A program made the position numbers and the translations under genes. DNA of 26,264 nt from the NCBI GenBank assembly GCA_004151065.3, contig NWUY0300004511.1:83208-109471 (forward strand). The letters are read 5' to 3'. The notes beneath the pieces were generated by a model. It did no database searches, had not been told where the DNA came from, and was given only the letters and a program-made list of their open reading frames with translations. Positions 21,692 to 26,264 of this stretch are shown piece after piece (within the stretch, counting starts at the first letter, position 1; each line of letters starts with the position of its first letter). The stretch comes from Larix sibirica (taxonomy: Eukaryota > Streptophyta > Pinopsida > Pinales > Pinaceae).

Positions 21692-21922
21692 GTTTGCAAA
21701 AAATTAATAAGTAAATGTGATAAATGCCAACAAATTGGTTAACCTCTCTGACGAAATGAAAATCCGCTAATATCTGTAAACCCAAGTCTAACATTTGAAA
21801 TATGGGCTATCGACTTCATCGGCCCATTCCTAGTACCTGGACGACATATTGGTGCCTAATATATAATTACTGCAGTCGAATATGTTACTAAATGGGATAA
21901 AGAAGAACCCGTTGAAGCATGC
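21692..21922 (+). pseudogene. Ty3/gypsy integrase fragment (zinc-finger end and start of catalytic core)
   Basis: One reading frame gives KLISKCDKCQQIG, where CDKC is the second half of the integrase HHCC zinc finger. It continues as NPLISVNPSLTFEIWAIDFI and IITAVEYVTKW with EPVEAC. The IDFIGPF aspartate (codon 21812-21814) is the first residue of the DDE triad. Three in-frame stops (21740-21742, 21749-21751, 21857-21859) kill it. The other triad residues, RT, and LTRs are absent nearby, so it is a stray pol fragment. The family wording is of the plant chromovirus/Tat-like gypsy type, but the clade is not settled. Confidence 0.87.
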
Positions 21923-21989
21923 ATGCGCTATAGAATGGATTTCCCATATTCAATGTATGATCAATAGTTTTTAGCGTCAGAAAGGGGTC

Positions 21990-22064
21990 TTGTTAAACAT
22001 CGTATAAACGTCGTTACAATGACGTTGCTTATGCGATTTTCATAAGCGTTGATTAAGCGATGTT
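21990..22064. repeat. Nested inverted repeats next to the minisatellite
   Basis: AACGTC (22007-22012) pairs with GACGTT (22021-22026). GCTTATG (22027-22033) pairs with CATAAGC (22041-22047). An outer TTAAACATCG (about 21993) can pair imperfectly with CGATGTTAA (about 22058). The words AAACATC and AACGTC also occur in the minisatellite that follows. Confidence 0.6.
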
Positions 22065-22123
22065 AAGGACTTCTTCTTTATTGAAATAAACATATTCTAA
22101 AAAGAATCGAATAAACATCGGCT

Positions 22124-22397
22124 AAAGAATCGACTAAACATCTTTTGAATGTCCAAAAAGAGACCTGTGCAAAGTAGACGTAACATCAGTTGAACGTCCG
22201 AAAAGAGACAGTTTGCAAAGTAGAGTAAATGTTGGTTGAACGTTCGAAAAGAGATGTTTGAAAAGTAGATGTAATGTTAGCTATATTTCTAAAAATAGAC
22301 ATTTTCAAAGTAGACTTAAAGTTGGTTAAATGTCCAAAAAGAGACGTTTGCAAAGTATACTTAATGTTGGATAAACATCTGAAAAGAGACGTCTAGA
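22124..22397. repeat. Minisatellite, six copies of 45-47 bp
   Basis: Units begin AAAG at 22124, 22171, 22217, 22262, 22307 and 22352. The core is AAAGTAGA, then GTTGGTTGAACGTC-like, then CGAAAAGAGACGTTTGC. Copies differ at many places, so the array is old. A related word, TTGGTTGAACGTC, recurs outside the array near 22508. Subterminal repeats of this size are common in CACTA DNA transposons. Confidence 0.9.
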
Positions 22398-22628
22398 ATT
22401 TCATAAAACAAAAAATTGTGGATGATCCGTAGAACTAACATTATGTATTCTTTGTATAATATACATTTGAGTTATGGTACCAACGTTTAACCCTCACTAC
22501 TCAAACTTTGGTTGAACGTCTAGTAAGTCATGTTTATAAATGGCTCTAACTTGGAAGGTATGGTGGCTTTAATATAGTTGTAATTTCACTAGATTCCAAC
22601 AGTATATGGTCTAAGTATACCTCTATCT

Positions 22629-23012
22629 TCATGTATGGAAATAGATCACCATTGTAAAATCATTGTCCACTAGATGCATTCGTTCGACCTTTCCATGCAA
22701 ATCATGCAAAACTACAACCCATGGGTTACAAAATTCCAATGGAACAACTTCCATTTTTCTTGTAGGGACAAACTTGATTCTTGATTCCTTTCCCATCATT
22801 CCAAATTTCCTTCGATCAACAACCAAATAAGAAATCATTCTCACTAGGGGATGCAAAATTGCTTGGAAATTTTTTCTCACTTGGAGAAATAAACTAGAAG
22901 TGGGGACATTTATCAACTCATGTTGCTTGAATGAATCAAACTGAAAATGGGATTTCACCAAACAAGTGAAGCATGCCATGTCAGCGAGCATATAGATTGG
23001 GTTGTATAACAT
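22629..23012 (-). other. Unrecognised 127-codon open frame
   Basis: The frame runs from an ATG at 23012, directly behind an in-frame TAA, to a stop at 22629. Its protein starts MLYNPIYMLADMACF and has VPTSSLFLQVRKNFQAILHP, VDRRKFGMMGKESRIKFVP and NPWVVVLHDLHGKVERM. It is basic in the middle with no membrane segment or known motif. The opposite strand is full of stops here, so it is not an obvious shadow. It may be an old transposon protein piece, or chance. No homology could be named. Confidence 0.25.
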
Positions 23013-24400
23013 TTAATTTCGATTTGAAGAGATAGATGGATATGTCTAATCATCCAATAAATACTTTCACTAACACATATCATTTAACTATGAGTACACG
23101 CATTGACCCTTGAATTGTGTGGACACATGAGATTTTTATTAGATTGACGAGACATGCAACAAAAGCCATAACTTTGAAATCCTGAAACCTAATGAAAATA
23201 ATGTCGCTTGACCAAGAGTGACCCTAATCTATGTCATAACTTGACTTGTTCTTTTCTAAATCCAAAAAATATAATTGTTGTAGGAGTGAGGACTTTTAGG
23301 ACATATGATGTATGCTTTCCCCAGCCTCATGCTCTTTGTCAGACTAGAATAATCAACAAGCAAATAAAACTCACAACAACACTAATATAAAATGTTTATA
23401 TTCTCGACATGCCAATTGTTATACAATCAAATTGACCAAGGAGACAAAAGAGACTTCATCCAAAACCCAAAACTTGGAAACCTTACCTAACCCACTCCCT
23501 GTGGTAGGAGTGCATCAGAGTATCTTCATTGGGATGAGACATAGAGTTTCAGGCCAACAAGGTTCATCCATCCAAGTTTAAGGACACCATTTGATTTAGC
23601 TATTCAAATTTCATTGCAATCATATATTTACATAACTAAAAATGGTTCTATCCAATGCATTTGTAAATTTCTTGGATTATTCAAATGCTTACTACCATAT
23701 AGTATTACAAGATCACCTTTAACAACGCTCTTTATTTGAATGTGATTGTTATTTGATGATTTTGTTTTTTTTTTCCCATAGATTGATGAAAATAAACCAA
23801 AAACTCATATTAGACGTAGGAGGGCCTCTATATTTGAATTCTTAAAGAACTAATAAAAGGGTCTTACTACACCTAGTAATGGCTAGCATAGTGTAGTTTC
23901 AGAGCATATGCACATAATGAAAATATCTTCTCCTATAAAGGGCATATTGGATGAGAAAATATTGGAGTGATCATGCATTTAAGAATATTGTATGGTTCTT
24001 CCTCTATAAATAAAATATATTCTCATGCACATTTGAATTCAAGTTGGATTGATGGCATACAATAGTAATCTTGTAATCCCTTGTGCATCAATTCTTATGG
24101 AAATAAGAAACATTTTATTCCTAGGGATACTCATTGTGGGCTACAAGGTATTATCTATTTGCAATTTGATTAAGAAGACATTGAAGCAATTTCCTTTGAC
24201 TTCAAGAGCTCATTTGATACAAAAAGTAAGCATGTATCTAAACAAGGATCTCAGGTCCTATTAAATTATTATAATAGGATAATATTGTAACATTATGTAT
24301 AACTTCATAAAAATGGGTCTATATAGGCTTTCTACTAACCATTACAATTCTAAAGTTAGTTACTAGAGAATAGTAGGTAACCCATTTCCCCATGAAAAGT
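23013..24400. other. Spacer, no gene recognised
   Basis: The short frames at 23208-23390 and 24049-24264 have no family resemblance. AT-rich sequence without clear repeats. Confidence 0.5.
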
Positions 24401-24404
24401 TTGT

Positions 24405-24500
24405 GTTTGATCCAAGAGTGTGGTGCAATGGCTAGTTTCACTATATATTAGTGTTGCAACATGGTGTTGTTAGATTTGATCCAGAGAATGGAATTTGGAT
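24405..24500 (+). mobile_element. Possible tRNA-derived SINE head
   Basis: TGGTGCAATGGCTAG at 24421 resembles a pol III box A, and AGATTTGATCC at 24472-24482 resembles box B, 51 bp downstream. That spacing suits plant tRNA-derived SINEs. A second box-B-like TTTGATCC sits just upstream near 24408. No cloverleaf, poly-A/T tail or target-site duplication was established. Confidence 0.3.
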
Positions 24501-24592
24501 TTAACTTGTTGCAACCATTCCATACTGCATTTAGAGCATAGTCGGTCATGGTTGATCACGGTTTATTTAGTAACCCACTTCCTCTAACATGT

Positions 24593-25240
24593 TAACCCAT
24601 ATTGGCCCCTCTTGCTAATATGGAGTATTAGTCAACATTATTCCCCTAATACAACTATTTGCATATGCTTTACCTACTAAACAAACTATTAACCATCTAT
24701 GCCACTATATCCCCACTACCCACTAATCTTACTAACTCACTAATCCTTGATTATCATCAGCCATATCAATTCTATTTGAATATGGTTGACCTCTATTGAC
24801 CATATTGATTATAATCTCGGCCCACAACAAGCCATATTTTGCTTCACCATATTAACTACATTGATCCACTAATTCCTATCCCACTTTTCCACTAGCATAA
24901 TTCCCTCTTATCCTTTAATCCATTTACTATGTAGACAAATTATCCCACAACCCACAAACCTCCTAACCTAATATTCCAAATAACCCACCAACCTTTCACC
25001 GACATTAATTAGAATGATTTCTATTGACCAAGGTTGATCACTTTTGACCAATGTTGGTCTTGTTGACCATGGTGGATCATAGTCAATCATGGTTGACCAT
25101 GGTGTATCATAATTAATCATTGTTGAACATGGTTTGGATACTAACCCAATAATTTATAACCCCTTAGCCCATATTGGACTATGTTGGCTAATTTGAAGTA
25201 TATGTCAACATTGATCCCCTCCCACAACTAACCACATAGT
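24593..25240. repeat. Diverged direct repeat, copies about 572 bp apart
   Basis: The block TAACCCATATTGGCCCC with GTCAACATTATTCCCC (24593-24666) recurs as TAGCCCATATTGGACTA with GTCAACATTGATCCCC (25165-25239). The sequence around both is rich in CCAT/CCAC words and poor in G. Confidence 0.6.
25024..25110. repeat. TTGACC-rich imperfect repeats (W-box cluster)
   Basis: TTGACC lies at 25024, 25044, 25063 and 25093, with a reverse GTCAA at 25082. The 18-bp block TTGACCATGGTG(G/T)ATCAT occurs at 25063 and 25093 with one mismatch. Two more TTGACC are at 24786 and 24796. TTGAC(C/T) is the WRKY factor core site, but no gene start is recognised nearby, so a regulatory role is unproven. Confidence 0.7.
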
Positions 25241-25598
25241 ACCCCTATCCAACTAACAAGTTGATTAACCACCTAACATTATTGTTGTTGGACACCATTG
25301 GAAGTAACTATTTTTTAACATTGGGAAACATACATTGTTTTTCCAACATTTATACAAATCCGTTGGTATTCTAACTTTTTACCAGCACCATTACAAGAAA
25401 TAAAAGCACAACATGGATGCTTCTTTGTGGTTTTCATTCATTTTGTATGTACTCAATTCATGTTTGTTTTTTTGGTCTATAGATTCCTTACCAAATCTTG
25501 ATCGACATGTACTAAAATAATTGTTGTAGCTCATATATAGGTCGGATATCTTTGTGACATTGATGGGACTTTGGTGGAACATTTGAGTGACATCACAT

Positions 25599-26159
25599 TC
25601 ATGTCTTATTCATGTATTTTCTATATCTCATGTCTTTCTCCTTGGTATCCTTAGGGTCAAGTTCCTTATAATTTCTCCTTGAATAAAATCCAAAGAGTCT
25701 CATGATTCCAGTACATGCATATGACTCTGATGAAGCTTCTAATATGGTCCTCTTCTCTTCTCCTTTACTTTGAGAGGTGGAACAACTTGGTTCCTCTATG
25801 GATGGTTTTTTTCTCTCAAAAGAATACTCATCAACATTCTGAGGCCAAAATCCATACTTCCAAATATAATAATCTTTGAAGGATATAGATGTGCAGTTCT
25901 TTTCACCCAAAGCCATATACTCTTGATAATGGTGAGGCATGTTTTTAATTGCTTCCATACTTCTGGATAATATATATTCTAGGATATCCATTGGTGGGTC
26001 AGCCCTGCTTTGTTCACTGTAAAGTTGGTCACAAAAGTAACCAACCTCTCCTTGGGGCAGGCCTCCATCAATATAGATGACTTCCTCATCGGAACATGAT
26101 GCTTCAACATCATCCCATTCGAAATCATCACTATCTGGTGCTAGTCTGATGGATACAAT
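25599..26159 (-). pseudogene. Gag-position frame of a left-pointing LTR element, product unrecognised
   Basis: The frame is open for 187 codons (26159 down to 25599), though its first ATG is only at 25991. Upstream of that ATG the text is still protein-like and acidic: APDSDDFEWDDVEASCSDEE. It continues DQLYSEQSRADPPM, KDYYIWKYGFWPQNVDEY and a Ser/Glu/Lys-rich tail. An ATG at 26187, after the primer site, is in another frame, so the true N-terminus appears cut off by a frameshift. A second frame at 25391-25582 may continue it. Position between primer site and interior fits gag, but I see no zinc knuckle or known capsid motif. Confidence 0.4.
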
Positions 26160-26203
26160 TTATTCAAATTGATAGATTACTTTCCATGGGAGTAGAGGAA
26201 AGT

Positions 26204-26215
26204 GTTATGATACCA
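26204..26215 (-). promoter_or_regulatory. Primer binding site resembling tRNA-iMet type
   Basis: On the minus strand TGGTATCA (26215-26208) lies one base after the LTR end. TGGTATCAGAGC is the usual plant PBS complementary to the 3' end of initiator tRNA-Met. The first eight bases match and the rest (TAAC) has drifted. Confidence 0.55.
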
Positions 26216-26216
26216 C

Positions 26217-26264
26217 TGTAATATCCCCAAATTAGATTATGAGAATATTAACTAATCACAAAAT
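26217..26264 (-). mobile_element. Inner end of a 5' LTR, cut by the window edge
   Basis: On the minus strand the sequence ends GGGGATATTACA just before the primer site. This gives the CA expected at an LTR's inner end and the matching TG (26217-26218) on the + strand. The rest of the LTR lies to the right of the window. Confidence 0.5.

Noticed and set aside
25386-25405. CATTACAAGAAAT resembling a CACTA transposon end
   Set aside because: One mismatch to CACTACAAGAAAT, but the sequence on either side has no convincing subterminal repeats and no partner end was found.
1-26264. CRISPR arrays, bacterial operons, rRNA or intact tRNA genes
   Set aside because: No regularly spaced identical short repeats with unique spacers, no ribosome-binding-site gene packing, and no complete tRNA cloverleaf. 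The content is that of a plant nuclear genome.

Overview
The window looks like plant nuclear DNA. It is AT-rich, has no prokaryotic-style gene packing, and carries decayed retrotransposons: a LINE with a C-terminal RNase H, a Ty3/gypsy integrase piece, and a tRNA-iMet-type primer site beside an LTR. It also holds a broken GMC-oxidoreductase gene of the plant HOTHEAD/mandelonitrile-lyase type. The LINE wording and the long, nearly gene-free spacing would suit a large seed-plant genome, possibly a gymnosperm, but the species is inference. I see no intact, confidently functional protein-coding gene.

Layout, left to right. 1-4375: one long degenerate LINE on the + strand (endonuclease end, linker, reverse transcriptase, connection, zinc-binding region, RNase H, 3' trailer), missing its 5' part and broken by many stops and frameshifts. 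4401-4722: a diverged tandem pair. 4725-7040: AT-rich spacer. 7041-7163: duplicated TA microsatellite with an N. 7216-7968: RNase H and 3' end of a second, better preserved LINE copy, with a 96-bp tandem repeat in its trailer. 7970-8890: AT-rich spacer. 8892-11971: a 1.2-kb segment present twice (about 98.5% identical by eye) in the order A-B-NN-A'-C-B'. This arrangement suggests two haplotypes joined across a small gap, or a recent duplication. 11972-13290: spacer with a 42-bp tandem pair. 13298-13961: GMC-oxidoreductase pseudogene (+), whose antisense happens to be a long open frame. 14168-14550: 64-bp and about 90-bp tandem repeats. 16439-16704: a 132-bp tandem pair. 18769-19770: LTR-like sequence of uncertain nature. 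20080-20600: three diverged repeats. 21692-21922: Ty3/gypsy integrase fragment. 21990-22397: hairpins, then a 45-47-bp minisatellite with six copies. 22629-23012: unrecognised 127-codon open frame (-). 24405-24500: possible tRNA-derived SINE. 24593-25240: diverged direct repeats with a cluster of TTGACC (W-box) words. 25599-26264: left-pointing LTR element entering from beyond the right edge, with LTR end, primer site and an unrecognised gag-position frame.

The elements do not form a joint pathway. The window reads as layered transposon insertion, local tandem duplication and decay. The most useful points are the probable assembly or haplotype duplication, the GMC pseudogene hidden by a misleading antisense frame, the in-frame duplication in the LINE RNase H, and the minisatellite near a CACTACTGGAAA end-like motif. 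No previously undescribed system could be supported from the sequence alone.
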